A stretch of DNA of 64,000 nt from Nannocystis bainbridge (GCF_028368995.1 NZ_JAQNDL010000005.1:656619-720618); one strand, 5' to 3'. Shown: positions 1 through 9,141, counted from the stretch's first letter. Program-made: numbers and translations. The notes: generated by a model from the sequence alone, not told the origin.

Positions 1-117
1 TGCTCTCTTTTTGGTTGCCTTCCACCGCGTTCCTCGCGATGATGAAAGCGCGTCGAAACGGCTAGCACTCGCTATCCGGGGGCCGCTCATGGCGAGCGGT
101 CCCGCGAAGGAGTTGTC

Positions 118-483
118 ATGGGTAATACATCGAATCAGATCAAGAAGGCCATGGAAATTGACGGGGCGATCGCCGCGGCGATTGTCGATAGCGAGAGCGG
201 CATGACGCTCGCCACCGCCGGTGGCGGCGCCGCGTTCGACATCGAGGTGGCCGCCGCCGCCAACACGAACGTCGTCCAGGCCAAGCTCAAGGCCATGGCG
301 AGCCTGCGGCTCGCGGACGAGCTGGAGGACATCCTCATCACCCTCGGCAAGCAGTATCACATCATCCGCCCGCTGCGGCGCACCCCGGCGGTCTTCTACT
401 ACCTCGCGTGCGAGCGCAGCCGGACCAACCTGGCGATGGCACGCCGGTCCCTGGCCGAGATCGAGCACGCGACGACGCTCTAG
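118..483 (+). CDS. Roadblock/LC7 domain protein (MglB-like)
   Basis: A 121-residue protein that is essentially one roadblock/LC7 domain: a hydrophobic strand (AAAIVDSESG), a central helix (VVQAKLKAMASL) and a later strand ending in FYYLACER. Members of this family, including MglB, are dimeric partners or activating proteins of small GTPases. The ATG at 118 is supported by a strong ribosome binding site, GAAGGAG at 106-112. Two genes downstream on the same strand lies an MglA-like GTPase, and the intervening gene ends in another roadblock-like domain. This suggests a GTPase-regulator module for polarity or signalling. The family call is from fold-type features; the partnership is inferred from gene order. 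Confidence 0.85.
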   Translation: MGNTSNQIKKAMEIDGAIAAAIVDSESGMTLATAGGGAAFDIEVAAAANTNVVQAKLKAMASLRLADELEDILITLGKQYHIIRPLRRTPAVFYYLACERSRTNLAMARRSLAEIEHATTL

Positions 484-552
484 GCCGATCCCGGACCGAA
501 GCGTCGGCGTGACGGCCGTGCGCGCCGACGCTGCGCATTGGAGGCGTTTACT

Positions 553-1686
553 TTGGCTTCGCTGTTTATCGTCGACGACGATTCGCAGTTCCGCAGCGCC
601 CTGACGCGCGAACTCGAGGGACGCGGCTTTCAGGTCGCCTCGGCCTCCTCGGTCCACTCTGCTCTGGCGGCTCTGGCGAAGCGCCCGGCCGACGTGGTCC
701 TCACCGACCTGTGGCTGGGCGGTCCCGACGGCCTCGACCTGCTCAAGCTGCTCCCGAGCGTGTCGCGACGGTCGCGCACGATCGTGATGAGCGCCCACGC
801 CAGCGCGCGCGATCATCAAGTCGCCACCGAGCTGGGCGCCGTCGACATCCTCCTCAAGCCGTTCTCCTCGACCGAGCTGCTGCGATCGATCCAGAAGGCG
901 ATCGACTGCGAGACCGGCTTTCAGGGCAGCGTCCACGGCCTGTCGCTCATCGACATGGCGCAGATGTTCCACCTCTCGCAGCGCTCGGTCACCATCGTCG
1001 TCACCCACGCCGACCAGCCGTCGAGCAAGATCCACATCCGGCGCGGCGAGATCATCGACGCCGCCCACGGGTCCGCCTCCGGCTGCAGCGCCCTGCGGGC
1101 CATCCTCGCCAGCTCGTCCGGCACCCTCCACACCACCAGCCTCGAAGAGGACGTGGTCCCGACCATCGCCGCGCCCTTCGACCAGCTGCTGCTCACCAGC
1201 CTGACCCAGCTCGACGAGGAGCAGCACGAGGAGCAGCGGGCCGCCGCCGGCGAGACCGTGTTCGAGTTCGAGGGCGTCGACGACGACGAGCCCGCCGCCC
1301 CGCGCCCGGCCGCCGCGCCGACCCGCGTGCCTGCGCTCGACGCCGCTTGCCGCCGCCTCGGCGAGTCGGTCGACGGCGCGCTCGTCTGCGCCGTCGTCGA
1401 CCTCGCCAGCGGCGACCTGCTCGGCTATCACGCGCGCCGCATCGGCGCCGTGCCGCTGACCGAAGCGGCGCTGGCGGCCGCCGGCGTCGCTCTGTTCGGC
1501 GGCCGGCTCGCGCTCGGTCGGCTGCAGGAGGTCCAGCTGACCGCCGCCGAGCACTACGTGTTCGCCAGGCGCCTCGCCGGCCGCGATTGGTCGCTCGTCC
1601 TCTGCACCGACCGATCGATCAGCATCGGCCTCGGGTGGGCGCAGCTGCGCGCGCAGATCGGCCTGGTCGAGTCGCTGGCGACGTGA
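553..1686 (+). CDS. Response regulator: REC - DUF4388 - roadblock-like domain
   Basis: A 377-residue protein. Residues 1-120 are a receiver domain with the acidic pocket at Asp8-Asp9, phospho-acceptor Asp52 (in VVLTDLW), Ser80 and the conserved Lys102 in LLKPF. Residues about 122-225 match DUF4388 (FQGSVHGLSLIDMAQMF followed by KIHIRRGEIIDA), common in myxobacterial regulators. After an acidic, Ala/Pro-rich linker the last 115 residues resemble a roadblock/LC7 domain. I chose the TTG at 553 because GGAGG at 540-544 sits 8 bases upstream; an in-frame TTG at 538 has no such site. It probably links phosphorelay input to the neighbouring GTPase. There is no DNA-binding domain, so the output is likely protein-protein. 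Confidence 0.85.
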   Translation: MASLFIVDDDSQFRSALTRELEGRGFQVASASSVHSALAALAKRPADVVLTDLWLGGPDGLDLLKLLPSVSRRSRTIVMSAHASARDHQVATELGAVDILLKPFSSTELLRSIQKAIDCETGFQGSVHGLSLIDMAQMFHLSQRSVTIVVTHADQPSSKIHIRRGEIIDAAHGSASGCSALRAILASSSGTLHTTSLEEDVVPTIAAPFDQLLLTSLTQLDEEQHEEQRAAAGETVFEFEGVDDDEPAAPRPAAAPTRVPALDAACRRLGESVDGALVCAVVDLASGDLLGYHARRIGAVPLTEAALAAAGVALFGGRLALGRLQEVQLTAAEHYVFARRLAGRDWSLVLCTDRSISIGLGWAQLRAQIGLVESLAT

Positions 1687-1703
1687 AGCAAGAGGAGACG
1701 GAC

Positions 1704-4700
1704 ATGGCAGTCTTCGAACCAGACCGCGGGAGGATCGTCCTCCGCATCGTGTACGACGGCCCCGGGCGCGCCGGCAAGACCACCAACGTCGAGCAGCTCG
1801 CGCGCATCTTCGGCGCCCAGCCCGGCGACGAGCTGCAGGTCCACCCGGCGGCTACCGGTCGCACGATCTTCTTCGACTGGTTCAGCTTCGACGGCGGCAT
1901 GCTCGACGGCCAGCAGCTGCAGATCCAGGTCGTCACCGTGCCGGGCCACAAGAGCCTCGAGCCGCGCCGCGCCCACATCCTCCACGGCGCCGACGTCGTG
2001 GTCCTCGTGTGCGACAGCGCCGTCTCCGGCCAGGACTCCGCGCGCGAGATGCTCGACAGCCTGCGCGAGCACCTCGGCAAGCGCGCCGACCACGTGCCCC
2101 TGTTGGTCCAGGCCAACAAGCAGGACCTCCCGAGCGCCATGTCGCCGCCCGAGCTCGCGGCCGCGCTCGGCCTCGGGCCCGACGTGTCGGTGCTCGGCGC
2201 CCAGGCCTCGGCCGGCATCGGCGTGCGCGAGACGGCGATCGACGCGATCCGGGCGGCCGTGCGGCAGATGAAGCTGCGCACCACCCACGACGGCCTCGGC
2301 GCCGTCGCCGGGCGGGCCGGCACCGCCGAGCAGCTGCGCACCGCCCTGCAGGCCCTCGATAACCACGGCACCCAGCGCGACGACGACGCCGCTCACGCCC
2401 GGCCGCGCGCCCCTTCGGACGAGGGTCGCGTCGTCTACATCCGCTCGGCCAAGCTCGTCAGCCAGCTCGGCGGCGAGGCCGACGCCGTCGGCCGCGCGCG
2501 CACGCGGGCCCCCGAACCTGTCCCTTCGAGCATGTCCGAACGGCCCGAGCCCGCGCGCCCGGCCAGGCCGCGGATCCCCGTCTCCGCCATGTTCCTCGAG
2601 CCGGTCCCCGACCCGCCCGACATCCCCGCCGCCCCGCCCGCGGCCGTGCGCGTCCCGCCGCCGCCCGTGCTCTCGCTCGCCGACCCGCCGGGCCCCGCCG
2701 TCGCGCCGCTCGAGCTCGATCCCTCCGACTCGACGGCGCTCGCCAGCGATGCCTCTTCGAGCGACATCTTCGCGACCTCCGAGCGCATCACCGCACCTGT
2801 CCCCGAGGACATCCAAGCTCCCGCCTCTTCGCCGAGCGAGCCTGCGCCGAACGTCAGCGCTCCCGCCGACCCGGCCCCCTCCCACGCACCTGTCCCCGAG
2901 GACAGCAATGCGGTCGCCGAGGCCGGGCCTCCGGGCGAGCTCCCGCCCGCGGCGCCCCACGCACCTGGCCCCAAAGCCAGCACCATCCCCCCCCCGGCCG
3001 GGCCGTCCCCACAACCTGTCCCCCAGGCCAGCCAGACGAGGACCCCGTCACCCGGCCGGCCACCTGCTCTCAAGGACAGCGCCCTCGCCCGATCGGCCAA
3101 AGATCTGCGGGAGCGACTCCGCGTCGCCCCGCTGACCCACGAAACTGTCCCCCAGGACAGCCCCTCGATCACGGCCGCCAAGCACGCCCTCGCCGTCCCC
3201 GCGGCCCGCGCAGCCGGCAGCTCCCCAGCCGCATCTGGCCCGCAGGACCCGCGTCCTACATCCGCCCGCGCTGCGTCCGAAACTCCTGTCCAGGAGGACA
3301 GCAGCGCTCCCTCGTCCGCCGCCTCCCCGCAGCCCACACCTGGCCTCGAAGCCAGCACTTCACAGGCTGTCCCTAAGGACAGCCAAGACTCTGCCGCCGG
3401 TCACGCTGCCACGGCCAGCCCGAGTCTCGCTTCCGAACCCGTCGCCGAGGACATCGCCTCCTCCTCGCCTGTCCCCGAAGACAGCCCTGCCCCAGCCTCC
3501 GAGCACCCCCCCGCGGCCAACCAGAACCTCGCGTCCGCTCCTGCCCCCGAGGACATCACCCCAACCCCATCTGTCCACGAGGACAGCCCCGGCCCCTCCT
3601 CAGTCTCCGAGGACCGCTCGAGCCTTCCGTCCTCCCCTGTCCCCGAGGATATCACCGCATCCTCGCCTGTCCTCGAGGACAACCCAAACCCGGCCTCCGC
3701 TCCCGAGAATCAGCCCCCTCCGTCTCCCAAGGATATCACCCCATCATCACCTGTCCTCGAGGACAGCCCACCCGCAACCTCCGCCCCCGAGACTCAGCCC
3801 CCTCCGTCCCTCGAGGATATCACCGCATTCTCGCCTGTCCCCGAGGACAGCCCACCCGCAACCTCCGCCCCCGAGACTCCGCCCCCTCCATCCCCCGAGG
3901 ACATCGCCTCATCCCCGCCTGTCCCCGAGGATAGCCCAAACCCGACCTCCGCCCCCGAGACCCAGCCCCCTCCATCCCCCGAGCACATCGCCTCATCCCC
4001 GCCTGTCCCCGAGGACAGCCCACCGCCCGTCCCCGACCCGCAGCCCGCTCCATCCCTCGACCTCCCCCCGCCGCGCCCCGACCTGCCTCCTGGCCACGTC
4101 TGGCCGGTCCCTGGCGGCCGTCATGTCCTCGAGCGGATCGCCGACGCCTCGCTCCACCGCGCCAGTCCTTCCGGACATGCCCCCTCGAGCATGCTCTTCG
4201 AGACAGGTGATTTCCGCCTCCACACCCGCCCCGAGTGGCGCTTCGCCGACCCCGAGCAGGGGCGCGCCGCGCTCCGCGACCACGTCCGGCGGGCCGCCCG
4301 GCTCGGCCCCCTGCTCCCGGCCGACACCGCCATCGCCCTCGCGCCCACCGGCGCCAACGACGAGCACCTCCTCTGGCACATCGTGCCCGCGCTGGATTCG
4401 CTCGGCCAGGCCATCGAGCGCGCCCCCGAGAGCGAGCGTCCGCAGCAGCTCGCCCGCCTCGCCGCCGCCTACGCCACCGCCTTGCGCCTGCTCGCCCGCG
4501 ACGGCCTCGCCCTCGAGCTCGCCCCGCACGCCTTCGCCGAGCAGCACGGTCGCTGGGTCTACCTCGGCGCCCGCCTCGGCGGCCCTGCATCCGCCACCGA
4601 GGTCCTGGACGCCCTCCTGCGCCCCTCCCTCGACCTGCCCTCGCGCACGGCCTGGCTCGACGCCCTCGAGCAATCCCTGCCCACCACCCTCACGCGCGAC

Positions 4701-4793
4701 GACGTCGCCGCTCTCGGCCTCGACCCCGAACTCGCCACCGCCAGCGACGAGCCCTCGACCCGCCTCCGCGCCATCCTCGCCCGCTGCAGCTGA
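1704..4793 (+). CDS. MglA-like small GTPase with long Pro/Ser-rich repeat tail and C-terminal domain
   Basis: A 1029-residue protein; plain MglA is about 195. Residues 1-195 form the GTPase: P-loop GPGRAGKT (19-26), a G3 motif with the MglA-type TVPG (78-81) instead of DxxG, and NKQD (138-141). Residues about 270-790 are a low-complexity Pro/Ser/Ala/Glu/Asp region with roughly 25 motifs such as PVPEDS, PVLEDN and SPEDI. Residues about 790-1029 look folded again, with many Arg/Leu/Ala helices and no family I recognise. ATG at 1704 follows AGAGGAG at 1691-1697, 17 bases after the upstream stop, so it is an operon with the roadblock and REC genes. The tail DNA consists largely of CTGTCC-N4-GGACAG palindromes. 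An extended unstructured linker between GTPase and effector domain is the simplest reading. Confidence 0.85.
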   Translation: MAVFEPDRGRIVLRIVYDGPGRAGKTTNVEQLARIFGAQPGDELQVHPAATGRTIFFDWFSFDGGMLDGQQLQIQVVTVPGHKSLEPRRAHILHGADVVVLVCDSAVSGQDSAREMLDSLREHLGKRADHVPLLVQANKQDLPSAMSPPELAAALGLGPDVSVLGAQASAGIGVRETAIDAIRAAVRQMKLRTTHDGLGAVAGRAGTAEQLRTALQALDNHGTQRDDDAAHARPRAPSDEGRVVYIRSAKLVSQLGGEADAVGRARTRAPEPVPSSMSERPEPARPARPRIPVSAMFLEPVPDPPDIPAAPPAAVRVPPPPVLSLADPPGPAVAPLELDPSDSTALASDASSSDIFATSERITAPVPEDIQAPASSPSEPAPNVSAPADPAPSHAPVPEDSNAVAEAGPPGELPPAAPHAPGPKASTIPPPAGPSPQPVPQASQTRTPSPGRPPALKDSALARSAKDLRERLRVAPLTHETVPQDSPSITAAKHALAVPAARAAGSSPAASGPQDPRPTSARAASETPVQEDSSAPSSAASPQPTPGLEASTSQAVPKDSQDSAAGHAATASPSLASEPVAEDIASSSPVPEDSPAPASEHPPAANQNLASAPAPEDITPTPSVHEDSPGPSSVSEDRSSLPSSPVPEDITASSPVLEDNPNPASAPENQPPPSPKDITPSSPVLEDSPPATSAPETQPPPSLEDITAFSPVPEDSPPATSAPETPPPPSPEDIASSPPVPEDSPNPTSAPETQPPPSPEHIASSPPVPEDSPPPVPDPQPAPSLDLPPPRPDLPPGHVWPVPGGRHVLERIADASLHRASPSGHAPSSMLFETGDFRLHTRPEWRFADPEQGRAALRDHVRRAARLGPLLPADTAIALAPTGANDEHLLWHIVPALDSLGQAIERAPESERPQQLARLAAAYATALRLLARDGLALELAPHAFAEQHGRWVYLGARLGGPASATEVLDALLRPSLDLPSRTAWLDALEQSLPTTLTRDDVAALGLDPELATASDEPSTRLRAILARCS
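3651..4022 (+). repeat. Tandem 84-bp coding repeat (about 4.4 copies)
   Basis: Unit starts fall exactly 84 bases apart at 3651, 3735, 3819, 3903 and 3987. Each encodes 28 residues of the type IT/IA-xSSPV-L/P-ED followed by a Pro/Ser/Thr stretch and PPPSPED. Each unit contains one clear CTGTCC-N4-GGACAG palindrome. 84 equals six 14-bp units, the period of the dispersed repeat family of this window. Confidence 0.9.
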
Positions 4794-4833
4794 TCCGTCC
4801 GCCCGGGCCCTCGACCTCTCTACAACTCCACAA

Positions 4834-5901
4834 TCATTCCGCCACGTCGACCCACGCCCCTCCCGTCAGCCGCAGCAGCGCCACCTCATCAAAAATCACC
4901 GGCCGCCGCGGATCTTTGCGCGGGCTGACCCGCATCAACGGGCTGCGCCAGCGCCCATCCAGGCTGTCGAGCGCGGCCAGCAGCCCCGCGCGCGACGGGC
5001 ACGGCCCCGCGCGGCGCAGCAGCTCCACCGTCAGCTCGGCCAGCGCTTGCCCGCCGATGCTCGTCCCCGTCACCTCGACCTGCGGCGCGCGGCGGGCCAT
5101 CAACTCGCGGTGCCCCGCGATCGCCGGAGAACCTGACCCTTCGGCCATGTACAGCCAGTGCGCCCCGACCACCCCCTCGCCCGCCGGCCCGAGCAGCGTC
5201 GTCAGCCCGTCGACGAACCCCACCAGCCAGCGCGGCGCGAACCCGCGGCCGCGCCCGTGAACGATCGCCGCCGCCTCCTGCTCCGGCCGCACCACCAGCA
5301 GCACCGCCTCCACGCCCGCCGCCTGCATCGCAGCCACTGCTGGCTCGATCGCCTCGCCCGCGCCCAGCCAGCGCGAGCACGTCGGCGCCCGCCCGAGCCC
5401 CTCCGCGAACCCGGCCACCCAGTCGCGGCCGAAGTCCGTATCGTACGTGATCGTCCCGACCCGCCCGGGCGCGCGCACGTGCTGCCCGAGCGCGCGCCCG
5501 TTGACGTGGTACGGCACGTTGGCCACGAACATGTTCGCCCGCGGCGGCTCGGCCATCGCCGACGCCCCCGTCACCACCGCCAGGTCGGGCATGTTCGCCG
5601 CCGTCAGTCGATCGATCACCGTCGCGTGCGGCGGCGTGCCCACGCACATCAAGAACCCGAGCAGCGCCGGCCCGGCCAGCAGCCGCTCGACCACCGCCGG
5701 CGTCTCGCCCGGATCGTAGCGATCGTCGCCGACGACCAGCTCGATCGGGTGCCCGTGCACCCCCCCCGCCGCGTTGACCTCGGCGAACAGCGCCTGCGCG
5801 GCCCCGGCGATCTCGCCGAACATCGCCATCACCCCGGAGAGCGGCGCGTGACAGCCGAAACGAATCGTCTCACCCGGCCGCAATTTTTCTTCAAATTCCA
5901 T
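4834..5901 (-). CDS. Type-1 periplasmic-binding-fold protein (Leu/Ile/Val-binding family), no signal peptide
   Basis: A 355-residue protein. It opens with the family pattern IRFGCHAPLSGVMAMFGE and continues with AQALFAEVNAAGGVHGHPIELVV-type sequence, then a central GxITYDTDFGRDW segment, as in ABC-transporter branched-chain amino-acid receptors and AmiC-like sensors. The start at 5901 (MEFEEKLRPGE) is preceded by AGGAGGG about 6 bases upstream, and neither this nor the longer reading frame has a signal peptide or lipobox. No permease or ATPase genes lie nearby. It sits at the end of a minus-strand group with a glycosyltransferase and an MFS carrier, 135 bases after the former. It may be a cytoplasmic ligand sensor or a repurposed domain; the ligand is unknown. 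Confidence 0.75.
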   Translation of the reverse strand: MEFEEKLRPGETIRFGCHAPLSGVMAMFGEIAGAAQALFAEVNAAGGVHGHPIELVVGDDRYDPGETPAVVERLLAGPALLGFLMCVGTPPHATVIDRLTAANMPDLAVVTGASAMAEPPRANMFVANVPYHVNGRALGQHVRAPGRVGTITYDTDFGRDWVAGFAEGLGRAPTCSRWLGAGEAIEPAVAAMQAAGVEAVLLVVRPEQEAAAIVHGRGRGFAPRWLVGFVDGLTTLLGPAGEGVVGAHWLYMAEGSGSPAIAGHRELMARRAPQVEVTGTSIGGQALAELTVELLRRAGPCPSRAGLLAALDSLDGRWRSPLMRVSPRKDPRRPVIFDEVALLRLTGGAWVDVAE

Positions 5902-6036
5902 CCTCGACCCTCCTGTCGCCCTCATCCGCCATGCAAGTGCCATGAATCGAACCCGCGATCTCCGCCCTGCGGACATTCTCCCATTCGCGGCATCTCGCCA
6001 GCCTCTTCGAGCACGCCGCCCGCGCTTCCCTGCGTC

Positions 6037-7347
6037 TCATGCTTCCTCCGCCAGCGACGCGTCTCCGCCCAGCCATCGCTCGACCAGCACAACTCCACGG
6101 TCGCCCGCCTCGACCCTCTGCATCTCCGCCTGCATGCGCCCCAGCGCCTCAGTGTAACGGCCAGCAAGCGCCCGATCGACGGCCGCCTCCAGCCCCTCCC
6201 CCGAATCATCCGCCGCTGCCAGCACCTCGCCGAGCCCATGATGGGCCGCCCGCGCCGCGTTGCCCTGGGCATCAAAGGGGTTGAACTGCGGCGCCAGCAC
6301 CAGCGGCACCGCATCTTGGAGGCACTCCTTGATCGTCCCCATCCCGCCGACCGAGATCATCACCGACGCCGCGCCCAGCACCGCCTGTTGTGGCGCCCAC
6401 GCCAGCACTCGCGCGTTGGCCGGCGCCGCCGCGGCCAGCCGATCCGCCCAAGTCGCGTCGCCTGCGATCACGAAGCTCAGCTCCGGCCGGCGCCGCGCCA
6501 ATCGCAACACCTGATCCAGCAACGCCGCGTATTGCGGCCGCCAGAGCCCCTGCGAACCCAGCGCGCAGTACACCAGCGGCCGCCGCTGCAAGAACTCCTG
6601 CAATTCCGGCCCCACCGTCGCCGCCGCCGGCGACACGCTGGCGACATCGTCGTGGCAGCGCCCCGGCAACATTCGCGGGAACTCGAAAGCCCGCGGTCCC
6701 AGGATCAATTGTGGCAGCCGCGGGAAGTCCGGCGCGATCGCCCCCTCCCACGAAAACTCCTCGCGCGGAAATCCATACACCGCCAGCAGCGCCTCCACGT
6801 AGCGCGGGTACCAATCGTCGGCTTCGCGCTGGCGCTGCTCGGCCAGCCGCGCCCACTCGGCCTCCGCGGCCGCCCGCGCTGGCGCGTCCGTGCCCCAGCG
6901 GACCGCGCTCGACAGCGGCGGCACCCCTGGTTCGCGGCCCTGGAAGCACGTCGGTGACAGCAGCCCCACGCGGATCCCCAGCCGCCGCGCCACGATCGGG
7001 ATCGACACATCATAGACATCCCCGAGGATCAGGTCCGGCGCCGCCGCTCGATAGACCGCGTCGAGTCCGCCCGCCAGCAACCATTGCACCCGCGCGTCAC
7101 GGCGCCGCTCCGCGTCCGCCTCACGCGCCGGCTGATCCATCCCCGTCCACGCCGCCTCCGCCGCCGCCGGAAAGATGTGCTCGAGGTATGGCCGCAGCGT
7201 GACACCCTGGGCCGCGCAGAAATCATGCCACCACGGCGTCAGCAGATATTCGACCCTGTGCCCCGCCGCCGTCAATCCGCGCGCCAGCTTCAACGTCGGC
7301 AGCACGTGCCCGTGTTCACGCAGCATGTGAATCAAGATCCGCGCCAT
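6037..7347 (-). CDS. GT1-family glycosyltransferase (UDP-glycosyltransferase / macrolide type)
   Basis: A 436-residue GT-B enzyme. The N-terminal half begins MARILIHMLREHGHVLPTL, the acceptor-side Rossmann start with the catalytic-type His of the GHV motif. The C-terminal half has VYCALGSQG, then VLAWAPQQAVLGAASVMISV and GGMGTIKECLQDAVPLVLAPQ, the donor-binding signature of the UGT/MGT family. The DxQ-type motif appears as NPFDAQGNA. The family transfers sugars to small lipophilic aglycones such as macrolides or carotenoids. It starts 4 bases after the end of the MFS gene, so the two are co-transcribed. The pair suggests modification and export of a small molecule. Confidence 0.88.
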   Translation of the reverse strand: MARILIHMLREHGHVLPTLKLARGLTAAGHRVEYLLTPWWHDFCAAQGVTLRPYLEHIFPAAAEAAWTGMDQPAREADAERRRDARVQWLLAGGLDAVYRAAAPDLILGDVYDVSIPIVARRLGIRVGLLSPTCFQGREPGVPPLSSAVRWGTDAPARAAAEAEWARLAEQRQREADDWYPRYVEALLAVYGFPREEFSWEGAIAPDFPRLPQLILGPRAFEFPRMLPGRCHDDVASVSPAAATVGPELQEFLQRRPLVYCALGSQGLWRPQYAALLDQVLRLARRRPELSFVIAGDATWADRLAAAAPANARVLAWAPQQAVLGAASVMISVGGMGTIKECLQDAVPLVLAPQFNPFDAQGNAARAAHHGLGEVLAAADDSGEGLEAAVDRALAGRYTEALGRMQAEMQRVEAGDRGVVLVERWLGGDASLAEEA

Positions 7348-7351
7348 CGCC

Positions 7352-8548
7352 TCACCTCTTGTGCGCCGGCGCCATCCAGCGCATCAGCGGCAAAGCCAGC
7401 ACCGCCGCCAGCGCGGCGCAGCCGGCCGCCGTCCAGTACAGCGCCGCGTAGCCGGCCCGCGACGCCACCTCGCCGAGGCCCAGCTCGGCCGCGAATCCGG
7501 CCACCGCCAGCGCCGCCCCGAGCGCCGCGCTCACCATCCCGCGCCCGCGGACCTTGTCGTAGAACGTCGAATACAGCGCTGGCCACAATAGCAAGTGTCC
7601 CAGCCCCGTCGCCACCCCGAGCGCGATCATCCCCGCCCCCGTGCGCACCTCCGCCAGCCCGCCCCCCACCGCGACCAGCAGCAGCGCGCTGGCCACCACC
7701 ACCGGCCCGCGGCCCAGCCGATCGACCAGGTGCCCCGCCGCCGCGCGCCCGAGGGCGATCACCGCGAAGTAGGCCGCGAACATCGGCGTCACGCTGCCGA
7801 GCGCGCGCCGGGTCGCCAGCGCGGTGATGAACGACTCCTGCGCCACGAAGTGGATCGACAGCAGCGTGAACACCACCATCAACACGACCACCCGCGGCTG
7901 CACCATCTCGCGCGCGAACTCGCGGTACGGCGGCGCCACCTCCTCGGCCGCCGGCGCCGGCGCGCGCGCGAACACTCGCACCAGCACATGCACCGCCGCC
8001 AGGCCCGCCAGCGCCTGGCACATCGCCGCGAAGCCCCAGCGCCCCAGCAGCCCCTCCGCCAGCCCCGAGCCGATCACGTTGCGCGCCAGGCTGACGAACG
8101 CGAAGTAATACGCCAGCACCTGCGGCCTGCGCTCCGCCGGCACCGACGCCACCACCGTCGCCACCACCCCGACGTCGAGGTGCGCCGTGCCGAGGCTCAT
8201 CAGCGCCACGCTGGCCGCCAGCCCGTTCACGCTGTCCGCCGCCGCCGCCGCGCACGCGAGCCCGAGCGCCTGCACCAGCGCCCCGCCGATCAGCATCGCC
8301 CGCAGCCGGTGCTGCGCCAGCCAGCCCGCCAGCGGCAGCGCCAGCAGCCCGCCCAGCGTCGACGCCGCCATCACCTCGCCGATGATCGCCGGCGATTGTC
8401 CCGCGCCCTCGAGGTGACCGGGCACGAAGCGCAGCGCCATCGAGGCGATCGGTCCGAGCGCCGCCGCGGCGAAGAAGCCGACGAATCGCGGGTCGCGCCA
8501 CGGCAGCGCCGGCGTCCTGGCCTCATTCGCGCGTTCCCCCGCTCGCAC
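7352..8548 (-). CDS. MFS transporter (12 TM)
   Basis: A 398-residue polytopic membrane protein with about 12 predicted hydrophobic helices, a typical MFS loop 2-3 region (GWLAQHRLRAMLIGG) and its half-repeat counterpart AAGHLVDRLGRGPVV. It lies directly upstream of the GT1 gene with a 4-base gap. Substrate cannot be read from the sequence; export of a glycosylated metabolite is an inference from context. Confidence 0.85.
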   Translation of the reverse strand: MRAGERANEARTPALPWRDPRFVGFFAAAALGPIASMALRFVPGHLEGAGQSPAIIGEVMAASTLGGLLALPLAGWLAQHRLRAMLIGGALVQALGLACAAAAADSVNGLAASVALMSLGTAHLDVGVVATVVASVPAERRPQVLAYYFAFVSLARNVIGSGLAEGLLGRWGFAAMCQALAGLAAVHVLVRVFARAPAPAAEEVAPPYREFAREMVQPRVVVLMVVFTLLSIHFVAQESFITALATRRALGSVTPMFAAYFAVIALGRAAAGHLVDRLGRGPVVVASALLLVAVGGGLAEVRTGAGMIALGVATGLGHLLLWPALYSTFYDKVRGRGMVSAALGAALAVAGFAAELGLGEVASRAGYAALYWTAAGCAALAAVLALPLMRWMAPAHKR

Positions 8549-8772
8549 CCGGCTCGCCCCTCCGCCGCGCCCTCAATCTCGCACGACCGCGACGCCGACG
8601 CGAGCCGGGCGAGATCGCCCGCCGAGACGCCGGCGAGGACCACCCTTTCAGGCTCGGGCGCCCGCGGAGTCCCCGGACGCGCAGCCCGGTCCGTCACCGC
8701 GCCACCGGGCCGAGCGCGCCCCCAATCACGATACCCCGAGCTGCCACCATTCCCGGCGTCGACACGGTGCCA

Positions 8773-9141
8773 TCATTTCCCCGCATCCCCGCCGAGGATG
8801 GTCGCGCCCGTCCACGTGAACACCTCCTGCGTCGGCGGCCCCAGCGGCGCCTGGTTCGGATCGGTGCCCGACAGCGCCAGCACCGTCGATTTGAACCACA
8901 CCTCGAAATCATCGGTGCTGGCCACGTACGCGTCGATCGGCGCCGCCTCGTCGACGCGCGTCACCACCAGCACCCACGGCCCGAACGGCGTGTTTTGCAC
9001 GTGCCACGTGTCCAGCAGCACCCCGTAGCGCCGGTACGCCGCCTCGGCCTCGGCGCGCCGGCGCCCGCGGAGGGCCGCCACGAATGCCATCAGCTCGTCG
9101 ACCGGTCGGCACAACGGGAATGCACGTACCGCGTAGGACAT
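8773..9141 (-). CDS. Small conserved-looking protein, possible alpha/beta barrel (DUF6176-like?)
   Basis: A 122-residue protein with no signal peptide or TM segment. The pattern of an amphipathic first helix rich in Arg/Glu/Ala (RRAEAEAAYRRYGV) followed by strands (LDTWHVQN, WVLVVTRVD) and a second helix (FEVWFKSTVLAL) resembles small ferredoxin-like dimeric alpha/beta-barrel proteins. It stands alone between the MFS gene group and the divergent cyclophilin gene. Function unknown; the DUF6176 comparison is only a guess from length and layout. Confidence 0.6.
   Translation of the reverse strand: MSYAVRAFPLCRPVDELMAFVAALRGRRRAEAEAAYRRYGVLLDTWHVQNTPFGPWVLVVTRVDEAAPIDAYVASTDDFEVWFKSTVLALSGTDPNQAPLGPPTQEVFTWTGATILGGDAGK

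Noticed and set aside
711..1703. Apparent 330-residue N-terminal extension of the MglA-like GTPase
   Set aside because: It overlaps the REC-DUF4388 gene in another frame and is Arg/Pro-rich; ATG 1704 with a strong ribosome binding site is the real start.
5935..5985. tRNA-like 3' part on the minus strand (GCGGGTTCGATTC segment)
   Set aside because: The T-loop-like GTTCGATTC is present, but the T-stem does not pair, and no acceptor, D or anticodon arm of the right spacing was found.
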